Source: Phycisphaerae bacterium (GTDB lineage Bacteria; Planctomycetota; Phycisphaerae; FEN-1346; JAACEH01). From it: 64,000 bases of DNA. Both the position numbers and the translations under genes were made by a program. Positions 33,804 to 42,856 of the stretch are shown here, one piece after another (the stretch's first letter is position 1; the number at the start of each line of letters is the position of its first letter). The stretch spans positions 95,144 to 159,143 of the forward strand of contig JAAYDY010000099.1 in the NCBI GenBank assembly GCA_012729015.1, in the 5' to 3' direction. Below the pieces are notes generated by a model that was not told the DNA's origin, made no database searches, and saw nothing but the letters and a program-made list of their open reading frames with translations.

Positions 33804-33900
33804 AACGGCAGTTCCTCCCTTCAGGTACGGTGCCCGCCGAAACCGACACGGCGCCTCCCCAACCGTCGTTCCGGCAGATTTCGGTTGCCAGCGAGTCCTA

Positions 33901-33928
33901 AGAATAGCGAATCACGTCGCCATTGCAA
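33901..33928 (-). promoter_or_regulatory. Promoter of the aminotransferase gene
   Basis: On the minus strand TTGCAA (33928-33923), 16 bp, TATTCT (33906-33901), giving a leader of about 90 nt before the ATG at 33803. Confidence 0.45.
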
Positions 33929-34012
33929 GGCGTTACTGCCGGGCGTCGCACCGTCGGGCGGGGCGCTCTTTCGCATTGTCTGGCACGAGGCATTCGGACG
34001 GGAGCTGGGCAT

Positions 34013-34858
34013 TCACCCGGCGTGGCGACGCCGGCGGAACCTTGCCAGCATTGCCGCCCCCAGGAGGACCATGGCGGCACAGCCGGGCTCGGGAACCACC
34101 GTGAAGTGGATGACATCCCTGGAATACAGGTCGCCGGAACTGCCTGACCAGACGATGCCGGGGTCGCCCAGCGTGCTGTGCAGGGGCAGGAACACGGGCG
34201 TATCGACGTTGGCGTCCTCGTTCTGATTGGTTTCGTACTGGACCAGGAAGGTGGCCTGGCCGGGCGGCAGAACGATGGCGGGCGTCCAGACCTCATCGTT
34301 GAGGGCGATAGGGCCGCCGACGCTGCCCTCGAAGATGCCGATCCCCGGGCTGGCGATGCTCTGAACATGGACGAAGAGCGATTCGAGCGGTCCGCCGTGC
34401 AGGCCGCCGTTGTCCCAGGTGAAGGTGGGCGACGGCGAGACGTTCGTGGCTCCGTCGATGGGGCTGATGAGCGTGGGAGCGGCCGGAAACGATGCTTCCG
34501 TGAACGGCATGCGGTACTCGTTGACGGTCATCTGGTAAGCGGCCTCGTGACCGGCGCCGAATTCCAGTATCAGCTCCCACGAGCCCACGACGGCCCCATG
34601 CAGGGAGGCGAAGGCGCCGACACTGGGCAACCAGGCGCCGAACTGCTGTCCGCCCAGATCGTCCAGGGTCATGGCGGTGCCACCGGCCGTGACCGCGCGG
34701 GCCCCCGTGACGCCGGCCGCATCGGAAACGTCCACCTGGATGTTAGCCGTGTACGCGGGATCGCTGTACTGGAAACAGTCGACCGTGACGGTCGCCGCCT
34801 GGGCGGCCGCGGCCGCAAGGAGCACTGCCATACTCGCGCCAAGTGCCGAACGCTTCAT
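34013..34858 (-). CDS. PEP-CTERM sorted secreted protein
   Basis: A 281-residue protein from ATG 34858 (GGGAGAGAGG upstream) with signal peptide MKRSALGASMAVLLAAAAAQA. The body is beta-rich and has an Ig-like stretch PTLISPIDGATNVSPSPTFTWDNGG, a pattern typical of fibronectin/Ig-like repeats in secreted proteins. The tail VVPEPGCAAMVLLGAAMLARFRRRR is a PEP-CTERM sorting signal. It is unlike the first PEP-CTERM protein apart from the tail. Probably exosortase-processed and placed at the envelope. Confidence 0.92.
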   Translation of the reverse strand: MKRSALGASMAVLLAAAAAQAATVTVDCFQYSDPAYTANIQVDVSDAAGVTGARAVTAGGTAMTLDDLGGQQFGAWLPSVGAFASLHGAVVGSWELILEFGAGHEAAYQMTVNEYRMPFTEASFPAAPTLISPIDGATNVSPSPTFTWDNGGLHGGPLESLFVHVQSIASPGIGIFEGSVGGPIALNDEVWTPAIVLPPGQATFLVQYETNQNEDANVDTPVFLPLHSTLGDPGIVWSGSSGDLYSRDVIHFTVVPEPGCAAMVLLGAAMLARFRRRRHAG

Positions 34859-35140
34859 CGCCTCTCTCCCTCCATCTGGCGACATGGCGGGATCGTCCCG
34901 CAGCCACTGGGTCGGTGGGCCCGCGAACGAGACGGCATGGGGGCGCCGTCAACCAACCGATATGGGCTGCAAACCGTGTACCACCTGGTATGCCATCTTG
35001 GCACGTCGGTCCAACTGATTACTCGGCAGGCTATTGCGGGCGGGTGTTGTCGGAGGGCAACATGCCGCAGAACCGGCACGGCGCGCTATGTCGCGTCAGG
35101 CGGTTTGCGACAGGCAACATGACGCAACGGGGCAGGGCAC

Positions 35141-35350
35141 TCAGCAGGGAGGCTGTCTGGAGGCGTGCTTGAAGGCCGCCACGAGAATGTGGCGCAACTG
35201 GGCGGTGGGTTGCTGCTCCAGGTACTGGCGGTTGAAGTCGAAGGCGAACTTGCCGTGGAAATGCAGAAGCCGGTCTACCAGTTCCTCGCGGCTGAGCGAG
35301 GCGATCGTCGAGAGCGGCAACTTGTCCTTCTGCGTACAGTCACTGACCAT
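35141..35350 (-). CDS. Small conserved-looking protein of unknown function
   Basis: A 69-residue soluble protein. ATG 35350 is chosen because GGGGGAG lies 9 nt upstream; ATGs at 35389 and 35371 are in frame. The sequence is helical, with LSREELVDRLLHFHGKFAFDFNRQYLEQQPTAQLRHILVAAFKHA, a balanced composition unlike a shadow frame. I recall similar short proteins in planctomycetes but can name no family. The 282-bp gap between it and the PEP-CTERM gene downstream shows nothing else. Confidence 0.6.
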   Translation of the reverse strand: MVSDCTQKDKLPLSTIASLSREELVDRLLHFHGKFAFDFNRQYLEQQPTAQLRHILVAAFKHASRQPPC

Positions 35351-35495
35351 GATCCCAGACTCCCCCAAGCGCATGTCGGCGCAACGCACGGCGATGACCC
35401 TTTATCGGCCAGATGTCTGTCATTCTTGACGCCATCCGGCCGGGGAAATCTGCCCCGGAGGGCAGCCAGAGACTTCCGCTGTCGCCGCAGATCGT

Positions 35496-35501
35496 TATAA
35501 T
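35496..35501 (+). promoter_or_regulatory. -10 box TATAAT directly before queA
   Basis: TATAAT ends 10 nt before the ATG, so the leader would be only about 4 nt. The -35 region is poor. Confidence 0.5.
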
Positions 35502-35511
35502 TGCCGCCGCC

Positions 35512-36555
35512 ATGAATACTTCCCTGTTCGATTATCGTCTTCCGGCCGAGGCTATCGCCCAGGCGCCCGCCGATCGTCGCGACGCCAGCCGCCTCATGCG
35601 GTTGTGCCGCACGTCTGGCACCATCGACCATCACCGTTTCGCCGAGTTGCCGGACCTGCTGCGGCCGGGGGACCTGATGGTGTTCAACGACACGCGCGTG
35701 GTGCCTGCGCGGCTCGCGATGCGCCGGCGCACCGGGTCGCGCATTGACGGACTGTTCCTGCGCCGCCTGGACGATGGGCGATGGGAGGTCATGCTGCGAG
35801 GGCGCGGACGGCTCAAGGAGGGCGAGTCCCTGGTGATCGATGGCGCAGGGGAGCAGTCGCTGCGGCTCGACGCGCACCAGGGCGAAGGGCTCTGGGTCGT
35901 CACGCCGCAGCCCGACGCCGATCCCCACGACCTGCTTCGGCGCGTCGGCCGCACGCCCTTGCCGCCCTACATCGACCGTCGCAGCGCCGACGAGCCAACC
36001 TCGGCGATGGACGCCGAGCGGTACCAGACGGTGTTCGCGCGGCACGACGGCGCGGTGGCGGCGCCGACGGCCGGACTGCATTTCACGCCCGAGGTGATCG
36101 GGCGGCTCGGACAACGCGACATCGAACTGGCGTACCTGACGCTGCACGTCGGCCTGGGGACGTTCCGTCCCGTGACGGCCGACCGCGTCGAGGACCACCG
36201 GATGCACAGCGAGCGGTTCGAGTTGCCGGCGGCCACCGCCGAGGCCATTCGCCGCGCCAAGGCCCAGGGCCGCCGCATCGTGGCCGTCGGCACCACGTCG
36301 GTCCGCGTGCTGGAGACGGTGGCTCGCCGTGGGCCGCTGGCCCCGTGCGCCGGCGAGACCAACCTGTTCATCTATCCCCCGTTCGAGTTCAAGCTGGTCG
36401 ATGTGCTGGTGACGAACTTCCATCTGCCGCGCAGCACGCTGCTGATGATGGTCGGCGCCCTGGCCGGGCGCGAGTTCCTGCTCAGGGCCTATGAGGAAGC
36501 GATCCGGGAAGGCTACCGGTTCTACTCGTACGGCGACAGTTGCCTGATCGAGTGA
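35512..36555 (+). CDS. queA: S-adenosylmethionine:tRNA ribosyltransferase-isomerase
   Basis: A 347-residue protein of the normal QueA length. It moves the ribosyl part of SAM to 7-aminomethyl-7-deazaguanine in tRNA, making epoxyqueuosine at position 34 of Asp, Asn, His and Tyr tRNAs. Signatures: FDYRLPAEAIAQAPADRRDASRLM, DLMVFNDTRVVPARL, LPPYIDR, DAERYQTVFARHDGAVAAPTAGLHFT, LAYLTLHVGLGTFRPV, HSERFELPAATAEAI, VGTTSVRVLE, TNLFIYPPFEFKLVDVLVTNFHLPRSTLLMMV. No ribosome-binding site precedes the ATG; the -10 box lies just upstream (see the promoter entry). Confidence 0.97.
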   Translation: MNTSLFDYRLPAEAIAQAPADRRDASRLMRLCRTSGTIDHHRFAELPDLLRPGDLMVFNDTRVVPARLAMRRRTGSRIDGLFLRRLDDGRWEVMLRGRGRLKEGESLVIDGAGEQSLRLDAHQGEGLWVVTPQPDADPHDLLRRVGRTPLPPYIDRRSADEPTSAMDAERYQTVFARHDGAVAAPTAGLHFTPEVIGRLGQRDIELAYLTLHVGLGTFRPVTADRVEDHRMHSERFELPAATAEAIRRAKAQGRRIVAVGTTSVRVLETVARRGPLAPCAGETNLFIYPPFEFKLVDVLVTNFHLPRSTLLMMVGALAGREFLLRAYEEAIREGYRFYSYGDSCLIE

Positions 36556-36596
36556 CCCCGGGCGGCCGACGGCGCGGGCGGACGAGGTGACAGCCC

Positions 36597-37997
36597 ATGG
36601 CGCGATGGCGTGCAATCGGTCTGTTCCTTCCGGCGTGGATTCTCCCTGCGCTGCTGGGATGGGCCGCGGGTTCGGCGCGAGCCGATGACGGCCGCGAAAG
36701 CAGCCCGACTCCGGAGACGGCCATAGGCCGGCCCGGGGAGGTGCTTCGCGCGTTCTTCACCGAGCAGGACGTCCAGAAACGAGCCCTTCTGGCGCGTCAG
36801 TTCGCCGAGGTGGCTCCGCCGCAGTGGCCCGTGGTCATTCAGATGCTTCACCGCACGGCGCCGTTTCCGTCCCTGGCACCCAAGACCCACGCACTGGAGA
36901 CACCCGCCGACGGCGACGCGCCCGGGGTGCGGTACCTCATGCGGATTCCCCCGGCCTACCGGCACGATGCCGGCGTCGCCTGGCCGGTGGTGATCGGCTG
37001 CCACGGCACGGGCGGCAGCGCCGGCGGCTTCATGGACTACGTCGAGGTTATGCTCGGGCCCGACGCCGACAAGTACGTGATCGTGTGCCCCGAAGCGCCG
37101 ACCGTCGGCGTTTACCGGCCCGAGGCCTCGATGATCGACTACCCGCTGCGCGTGCTCGACGACGTGCGCCGCCGCGTCAACGTGGATTCCAACCGCACGG
37201 TTCTGACGGGGTATTCCAAGGGGGGCTACACGACCTGGGGCACGGTGCTGTTCTCGCCGGGGCAGTGGGGCGGCGCGGCGCCGATGGCCGCCTGGCCGAT
37301 GACAGAGGCCGGCACCGCGGGCACGACCTTCTACCTGGAGAACGTCCTGCACCTGGCCGTCCAGGCCCACTGGGGCGAACACGATATCCTGCCGGGCCAG
37401 ACGCAGGGCATCAACACGCTGAGTCGCCAGGCCGATGACGGCATGAAGGCCCTGGGCGCCGCGCGGTACGAGGGCATCCAGTACGCCGGACAGGGGCACC
37501 AGATCGACCTGGACGGGCCTCGCGTTCGCGGGTTCATCGCCGGCGCCCGCCGCGACCCGTTTCCCGCCCGGTTCCGGATGGTTTTTCACCGCGTGAGCCT
37601 GGGGCGGGCCTGGTATGTCCGCGCCGTCACGGGCAGCAAGCCGGATTTCAACTTCGCGGCCCGCCAGACGCTCCGCGCCGACAAGCCCATGGACGCCCAG
37701 GAGGCGCGGCGGATGATTCTGGAGCGGGAGGCGTTCGAAATCAACGTGACGGCTGACGCCGGGAAGAACTCGCTGGACATCCGGGCGACGAACCTGCGCG
37801 AGATCGAGGTGGAATTGAGCCCGCTGAGGATGGACTTCGGCCGCGCGATGACGGTGAAGGCCAACGGCCTCAAGCTGCTTGACGGCACGCAGGCCGTGGA
37901 CTGGGTCGAGCTGCTGGAGACGGCCCGGCGCACCTGCGATTTTGAGCGACTGGTGGGGCTGCGTCTGCGGCGCGGCATTCCGCCCAAGGCCCGCTGA
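36597..37997 (+). CDS. Secreted alpha/beta-hydrolase (esterase-like)
   Basis: A 466-residue protein with signal peptide (MARWRAIGLFLPAWILPALLGWAAGSARAD) and an alpha/beta-hydrolase core: WPVVIGCHGTGGSAGGF (oxyanion region), CPEAPTVGVY, and the nucleophile elbow LTGYSKGGYTTWG. HWGEHDILPG and AGQGHQIDLDGPRVRGFI carry the likely acid and His. This is close to PHB-depolymerase/feruloyl-esterase-like enzymes that release acyl groups from polysaccharide. A beta domain follows the hydrolase (NVTADAGKNSLDIRATNLREIEVELSPLRMDF). It lies 41 nt after queA, maybe in the same transcript. Confidence 0.82.
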   Translation: MARWRAIGLFLPAWILPALLGWAAGSARADDGRESSPTPETAIGRPGEVLRAFFTEQDVQKRALLARQFAEVAPPQWPVVIQMLHRTAPFPSLAPKTHALETPADGDAPGVRYLMRIPPAYRHDAGVAWPVVIGCHGTGGSAGGFMDYVEVMLGPDADKYVIVCPEAPTVGVYRPEASMIDYPLRVLDDVRRRVNVDSNRTVLTGYSKGGYTTWGTVLFSPGQWGGAAPMAAWPMTEAGTAGTTFYLENVLHLAVQAHWGEHDILPGQTQGINTLSRQADDGMKALGAARYEGIQYAGQGHQIDLDGPRVRGFIAGARRDPFPARFRMVFHRVSLGRAWYVRAVTGSKPDFNFAARQTLRADKPMDAQEARRMILEREAFEINVTADAGKNSLDIRATNLREIEVELSPLRMDFGRAMTVKANGLKLLDGTQAVDWVELLETARRTCDFERLVGLRLRRGIPPKAR

Positions 37998-38054
37998 GGC
38001 CGCCCGGGTCGGACAGGGGCGGCGCGGTTCGGGATGCCGTGCGCCGCGCGGCGT

Positions 38055-39482
38055 TTACTCGAAGTATGTGTCTGCGGTGACGGCCGTCAGGCTCCGCTGC
38101 CGGGCCTGTTCGACGAACCCGGTTTCGTCCAGCGCAAAGAGCGGCGAGACTTCGAGCTTCACGGTCGGCTCGCCGTTGCTGTCCACGGGCGTCTTGACCG
38201 CGGCGGCCCGGAGCCATCGCACCACTTCGGCCGTCATGTCGTGCTGGGCGGTCTCGACGGAGTCTTCGCCGCGGGCGTTCTTGACGGGGCTGAAGATGCT
38301 CTCGCGGGCGCCTTCGAGGATCATCGTGCGTCGGGCCGCCGGCAGTGCGTCGAAGACGAACATCTCGAACTTGTTGGCGTTGGGCTGCCGCGGGCGGATG
38401 CGGTGGCTCAGGTCGTTGACGAACGGTACCTTCTTCCACGCCCGGTGGAACGGCAGCTCGTAGCCGCGCTGGTTGAGCTGGCTGACGAAGTCCACGTCGT
38501 AGATGTGGATGGCCACGTTGCCGGCCTCGAAGTAGAGGCTGCCGTCGGGCCGGCGGCGCTCGGCCAGCTCGGGCCGCATGTCGCTGTACTCGATGACGTG
38601 CAGCCGGCCGTCCACGAGGCAGAAGTTGCCGACGCGCTCGTCGGGCGAGCGTTTCTTGACCATGCGGCTCGACATCTGGCTGCCCGTCTGCACGTGGAAC
38701 CCGATGAACACCGGGTCGATCGGTTGCACGAGCACGTTATCCACCTGGAAATGCGAGATGTAGGCCACGCCGCGGCGAGCCATGTCGTCCAGGGCGCCGC
38801 TGCGCTTCAGTGCGCGGATGGCGCCGCCATGGCCGTCCGGCGTCAGCGCCAGCGAGTGCGGGCTGTCCATCAGCAGGAGCCCGTCCTGGTCCACCGCCGG
38901 CATCATGCCCTGGCGGAAGAAAAGCACATTCTCGCGCGGCAGGCCGAAGTAGTCGTGCTCCTCGAAGAAGCGGCGACTGATCTCGTCGTTGTCGCGGCTC
39001 GTCATGATGTACCACGGCACCACCGCGCCGTAGCGGCGGCACGTCGCCAGAATCTTCTCGGCGAAGAGCTGGAACAGCGTCTTGTTGCTCAGCGGCCCGA
39101 TGGGGAAACAGCCCTTCGGGCCGTCGTACCCCAGCCGCGTGCCCTGGCCGCCGGCCACCAGAAACGCCGCCACGCGGCCCTGGCGCACCGCCTCGACGCC
39201 CTGCTCCCAGGCTTCCTGGTGCCGGTGACGCTCCTCTTCGGTCTGCGGCAGGCGAATGTACGGGCTCGGCTCCGGATGCGACACCCCGTGGCCGGACTCG
39301 TTGCCCTTGATGTGCTGCTGAATCAGCCGCGACACTTCCTCGAAATCCAGCGAATCCAGTTCACTGAGCAACTGCTCCCGCTGCGGCGTGCCAAGCTGGT
39401 CCCAGAAGCGGAACACATGCTGCTGCCCCTGGCTGTCCACGATCCTGCGCAACCGCGATTCCGATTCGAGTATGCTTGCCAA
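38055..39482 (-). CDS. Eukaryotic-type UDP-sugar pyrophosphorylase (UDPGP/UAP family)
   Basis: A 475-residue enzyme that couples UTP to a sugar-1-phosphate. TTG at 39482 behind GGGAGAGGG is preferred; an upstream in-frame start lacks a RBS. The catalytic loop is FLVAGGQGTRLGYDGPKGCFPIG, followed by LFQLFAEKI, WYIMTSRDND, FGLPRENVLFFRQGMMPAVD, PDGHGGAIRALKRSGAL, ISHFQVDNVLVQPIDPVFIGFHV and KKRSPDERVGNFCLVDGRLHVIEYSDM. The layout matches UDP-N-acetylhexosamine pyrophosphorylase of the UAP1 type rather than bacterial GlmU. It may feed N-acetyl sugars to polysaccharide synthesis, as the dehydrogenase at 20634-21977 could. Confidence 0.9.
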   Translation of the reverse strand: MASILESESRLRRIVDSQGQQHVFRFWDQLGTPQREQLLSELDSLDFEEVSRLIQQHIKGNESGHGVSHPEPSPYIRLPQTEEERHRHQEAWEQGVEAVRQGRVAAFLVAGGQGTRLGYDGPKGCFPIGPLSNKTLFQLFAEKILATCRRYGAVVPWYIMTSRDNDEISRRFFEEHDYFGLPRENVLFFRQGMMPAVDQDGLLLMDSPHSLALTPDGHGGAIRALKRSGALDDMARRGVAYISHFQVDNVLVQPIDPVFIGFHVQTGSQMSSRMVKKRSPDERVGNFCLVDGRLHVIEYSDMRPELAERRRPDGSLYFEAGNVAIHIYDVDFVSQLNQRGYELPFHRAWKKVPFVNDLSHRIRPRQPNANKFEMFVFDALPAARRTMILEGARESIFSPVKNARGEDSVETAQHDMTAEVVRWLRAAAVKTPVDSNGEPTVKLEVSPLFALDETGFVEQARQRSLTAVTADTYFE

Positions 39483-39608
39483 CGCTACCCTCTCCCTGCC
39501 AGAACAGAACCAGCCCCGCAATAGACAGTACGGCCCGTTTGTCCGACCACTTCGCGACACCCGGTGTGGTGCGTCACACAGAGTGCCTTCTGTGCCTTAC
39601 GGGGGCGC

Positions 39609-39667
39609 CACGTTGGCGCCGGCTGCGCCCCTCGACTGTGCTCGGGGCAAGCCGTCGCTCCAAAGTG
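39609..39667 (-). repeat. Dispersed hairpin repeat R1, copy B
   Basis: Reverse-oriented match to 12533-12591: arms CACGTTGG (39609-39616, one mismatch to copy A) and CCAAAGTG (39660-39667), with the shared core CCCGAGCACAGTCGAGGGGC read on the minus strand. It lies between the pyrophosphorylase and RNase genes. Confidence 0.75.
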
Positions 39668-39753
39668 TGGCACCCCAGAACAAGACAACACCCAGAGCCC
39701 ACGTTGATTCTGACGCACTACATCCGTTGCACGCAATCCCTCTTGTGCGCCGC

Positions 39754-41904
39754 TCAGCCCTGGGCCTGGCCAGACGGGCCGGCCTGACCGTTGGCGGCGG
39801 GCGGACTCTGTCCGTCCTGCGGCGGTTTCTTGGCCGATCGTCGCCGGCGTCGCCGCTTGGGCTTGGCCTTGGCGGCGTCGGTTGGCGTTTCGGGCGACGC
39901 TGCGGCTGTGGCTGCGGCGTCCGTGGCCGATGGAGTTGCCTCCGCGGCTGCTGGAGCCGCCGGCTTCGCGGAGACGCCCACCACGGCGACCAGCCCGGCG
40001 ACCGACGGGTCGCGGGCCGTGTCGCCCGGGGCGGCTTGCGCCTGGGCCAGGCCGCCGCCCGTGGCGTCGCCGCCCGGCGCGCCGTTGCCCGGGGCCGGCG
40101 TCGCGTCGCGTTTGGCCTTGGACCGCCGCCGCCGACCACCACGCGACCGCGACCGCTTGGCGCCCGTGCCGCTGGGAGCGCCGGCGACTCCAGGATCGCC
40201 CGCGGCGCCGGTGGCCTTCGTCGCGGCGTCGTCCGGCTGCTGCGACGGCGTTTTGGACGTCGCTTCCCACTCCGTTTCGTCCTCGTCCGGCGCCGGCGCG
40301 GATTCCTTGGCCGCCGGCGATGCCGAGACGGCCGGCGCCGGGCTCGGGGCTGCCTTCTGTTGCTGCTGCACCTTCAGCCGCTGCTGCCGCGCGGCCTCCT
40401 GTGGATCGAACTTCACCGGCAGGCCGCGGTTGTCCTGGCAGTGGAACTGGACCATTTCCTGCCCGCCGTGGTCGTCCGACAGGACCATGATCTTCTTGCC
40501 GGACCGCTCTTCGAGTTTCACCAGCGCGCGGCGTTTGCGGTTGTGGATGTAGTGGCCCACGGTCGGATGCACCGTCACCTCGACCTGCTGCACGTTTTCC
40601 TGGCTGACGGCCAGGGCGAGCTGACGCATCACCTCCAGGCTCATCGACTCGGCGGTCTTGATGAGGCCCGACCCGTGACAGTGCGGGCACTCCATGAACG
40701 TGGACCGCTCGATGCTCGGCCTCATGCGCTGGCGGGTCATCTCGATGAGCCCGAACTTGCTCGTCTTGAGCACCTTCTGCCGCGCGCGGTCCCGCTTGAG
40801 CTCCTTGCGAAGCATCTCCTCGACGCCGCGGCGATGCTTTTCGGCCCGCATGTCGACGAAATCCATGACGATGACGCCGCCCATGTCGCGCAGGCGGAGC
40901 TGCCGGGCGATCTCCTTGGCGGCTTCGAGATTCAGCTTGAAGGCGGACTCCTCGGCATTCTTCTCGGCGCGGAACTTGCCCGAGTTCACGTCGATGGCCA
41001 CCAGGGCCTCCGCCTGGTCGATCACCAGGTATCCGCCGCACGGCAGCGGCACCGTCCGGTCGTAGACCTTCGCGACCTCCTCTTCCAGGCCGAACCGGTG
41101 GAACAGCGGAATGCGGTCGTCGTACAACGTGACGCAGTCGGCATAGCGCGGCATGGTCATCTCGAGGAAGTCGCGCGCCCGGCGGGCCACGTCGGCGTCG
41201 TCGATGTAGACGCGTTCGATGTCGGTCGTGAAGATGTCGCGCATCGTCCGGACCACCAGGTCCGACTCGCGGAAGATCTCGGCCGGGGCCTTCGACGTCG
41301 CGATCCGGTCCGAGATCAGTTTCCAGACACGCTTCAGGTAGATCAGGTCGCGCTGCAGCTCGCGCTTCGGCTGGTCCAGGCCCGCCGTCCGCGCGATCAG
41401 ACCCATGTTCTTCGGCCGCTCCAGCGTCGCCAGCACGTCGCGCAGCTTGTGGCGGCTGTCGTCGTCCTCGATCTTGCGGCTCACGCCGACGCGGCTCAGC
41501 CCGGGCATCAGCACCAGGTAGCGGCCCGCGATGCTCAGGTACGTGCTCATCGTCGCGCCCTTGGTGCCCAAGCCCTCTTTGGTCACCTGGACGATCACTT
41601 CCTGGCCGCGCTTCAGCACCCGCTCGATCGGCGGACGCATCTGCCCACGAGCCTTCACGCTCTCGGGGTGATAGCTCGGCGACACGTCGCTGACGTGCAG
41701 AAACCCGTTCTTCGGCTGCCCGTAATCGACGAACGCCGCCTGGATGCTCGGTTCGATGTTGGTCACGCGGCCCTTGTAGACGTTGCCCACGTGGTGGCCG
41801 AGCGACGACCGTTCAATGTACAGCTCCTGCAACTCGCCGTCTTCCATGACGGCAATTCGACATTCCTCGCTGTCGATGGCGTTGACGAACATCTCTTTGC
41901 TCAT
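39754..41904 (-). CDS. rng: Ribonuclease E/G family endoribonuclease
   Basis: A 716-residue RNase E/G. The N-terminal S1 domain is at residues about 35-125 (GNVYKGRVTNIEPSIQAAFVDYGQPKNGFLHVSDV). The catalytic core has LVIDQAEALVAIDVNSGKF (first metal-binding Asp), AAKEIARQLRLRDMGGVIVMDFVDM (second Asp) and the zinc link MECPHCHGSGLI. The C-terminal 200 residues are low complexity, rich in Ala, Pro, Glu and then Arg/Lys clusters (RSRSRGGRRRRSKAKRD, KPKRRRRRRSAKKPP), as in RNase E scaffold tails. It therefore joins an RNase G-length core with an RNA-binding-like tail; the gene could equally be named rne. It cuts single-stranded RNA in mRNA decay and rRNA maturation. Confidence 0.94.
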   Translation of the reverse strand: MSKEMFVNAIDSEECRIAVMEDGELQELYIERSSLGHHVGNVYKGRVTNIEPSIQAAFVDYGQPKNGFLHVSDVSPSYHPESVKARGQMRPPIERVLKRGQEVIVQVTKEGLGTKGATMSTYLSIAGRYLVLMPGLSRVGVSRKIEDDDSRHKLRDVLATLERPKNMGLIARTAGLDQPKRELQRDLIYLKRVWKLISDRIATSKAPAEIFRESDLVVRTMRDIFTTDIERVYIDDADVARRARDFLEMTMPRYADCVTLYDDRIPLFHRFGLEEEVAKVYDRTVPLPCGGYLVIDQAEALVAIDVNSGKFRAEKNAEESAFKLNLEAAKEIARQLRLRDMGGVIVMDFVDMRAEKHRRGVEEMLRKELKRDRARQKVLKTSKFGLIEMTRQRMRPSIERSTFMECPHCHGSGLIKTAESMSLEVMRQLALAVSQENVQQVEVTVHPTVGHYIHNRKRRALVKLEERSGKKIMVLSDDHGGQEMVQFHCQDNRGLPVKFDPQEAARQQRLKVQQQQKAAPSPAPAVSASPAAKESAPAPDEDETEWEATSKTPSQQPDDAATKATGAAGDPGVAGAPSGTGAKRSRSRGGRRRRSKAKRDATPAPGNGAPGGDATGGGLAQAQAAPGDTARDPSVAGLVAVVGVSAKPAAPAAAEATPSATDAAATAAASPETPTDAAKAKPKRRRRRRSAKKPPQDGQSPPAANGQAGPSGQAQG

Positions 41905-42116
41905 CGTGATGGTGTTCCTTTCCCGACGTTCTCGGGTGTTGATCCGGCCGGCGGCGACGTTGCCGCCAGGGCTCGGCAGGCTATGATCGCCGCCGCCGGC
42001 GGCGCGTCACCCTGCGGGTGCCCCGTACTGCGGCAGACCGCCCGGCGCCGTCGGCCCTGTGGCCGCCGGTTGGCCACCGGATGCCCGTGGATTCGCGAGG
42101 TGGGAAGGACAGAGGT

Positions 42117-42746
42117 TCAGTCGCCCAGGAGCAGTTCGGTGCGGGTGACAGTGGCACGGGCTCGTTCCTCGGACGTAAGGCCAAGGGCAGCAAGCACTTC
42201 GTCTGGCCGCAGGGTGCCCTCCGGACGGCACTCGGCCGCCAGGAGCAGGCTTCCCTCGGAGCACTCCAGACCGGCCAGCAGCGGACGGATGTCCACCTGG
42301 CGCCGGCGGTCGTCGTCGCCCCGTTCCACGGGAAGATGGTCCCGTGCCAGCAACGACGCAATCCGCTGGGGCAGGTCGGCCGGCCGCTCGGCCAGGTCGA
42401 TCCGGTAGCAGGCCCTGACGGCCAGTGCTCGTTGACTGGGCGCCACGGTATCGAGCTCGCCGAGGGTGAGACCGTCCGGCAGTTGCCTGGCCAGAGCTTG
42501 GGCCACGGTATCGGGGTTGACCCAGTCGGCCAGCTCGAACTCGAGCCATTCCGACTCCGAGGCAATCCCGACGCCGCGGGCCAGGGCAAACGACATGCGC
42601 GGCCTCACGTGAAACCCTTCGGTCATCCGCAACGGCAGGCCGCTGCGACGCAGCGCCCGGTGCCACAGCCGCATCATGTCATGATGCGACAGGAACCTCT
42701 TGTCTCCTTCCACACGATATTGAACGCGAATCCGTTGTCGAAACAT
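42117..42746 (-). CDS. DUF2344 (TIGR03936) protein
   Basis: A 209-residue protein with the opening RIRVQYRVEGDKRFLSHHDMMRLWHRALRRSGLPLRMTEGFHVRPRMSFALARGVG, the hallmark of this family, then SEWLEFELADWVNPDTV. These proteins are usually fused to, or encoded beside, a radical SAM protein of the same group, and are often next to RNase E/G and ribosomal protein genes. Here no radical SAM partner is adjacent. The RNase gene begins 212 nt downstream. Confidence 0.88.
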   Translation of the reverse strand: MFRQRIRVQYRVEGDKRFLSHHDMMRLWHRALRRSGLPLRMTEGFHVRPRMSFALARGVGIASESEWLEFELADWVNPDTVAQALARQLPDGLTLGELDTVAPSQRALAVRACYRIDLAERPADLPQRIASLLARDHLPVERGDDDRRRQVDIRPLLAGLECSEGSLLLAAECRPEGTLRPDEVLAALGLTSEERARATVTRTELLLGD

Positions 42747-42856
42747 AACTGTTCAGGTCTCTGCCGCACGCTGCGGCGCGACGGCCTGATGCCTTTCCTG
42801 GTTGTCAGATCGTGACTCCGCGCCGGCTCGGCCGGCGCACGGTGCGCATTGTACTG

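Noticed and set aside
39388..42408. A 1006-codon plus-strand frame over the RNase and DUF2344 genes
   Set aside because: Both genes on the minus strand are clear family members; the plus frame is low-complexity.
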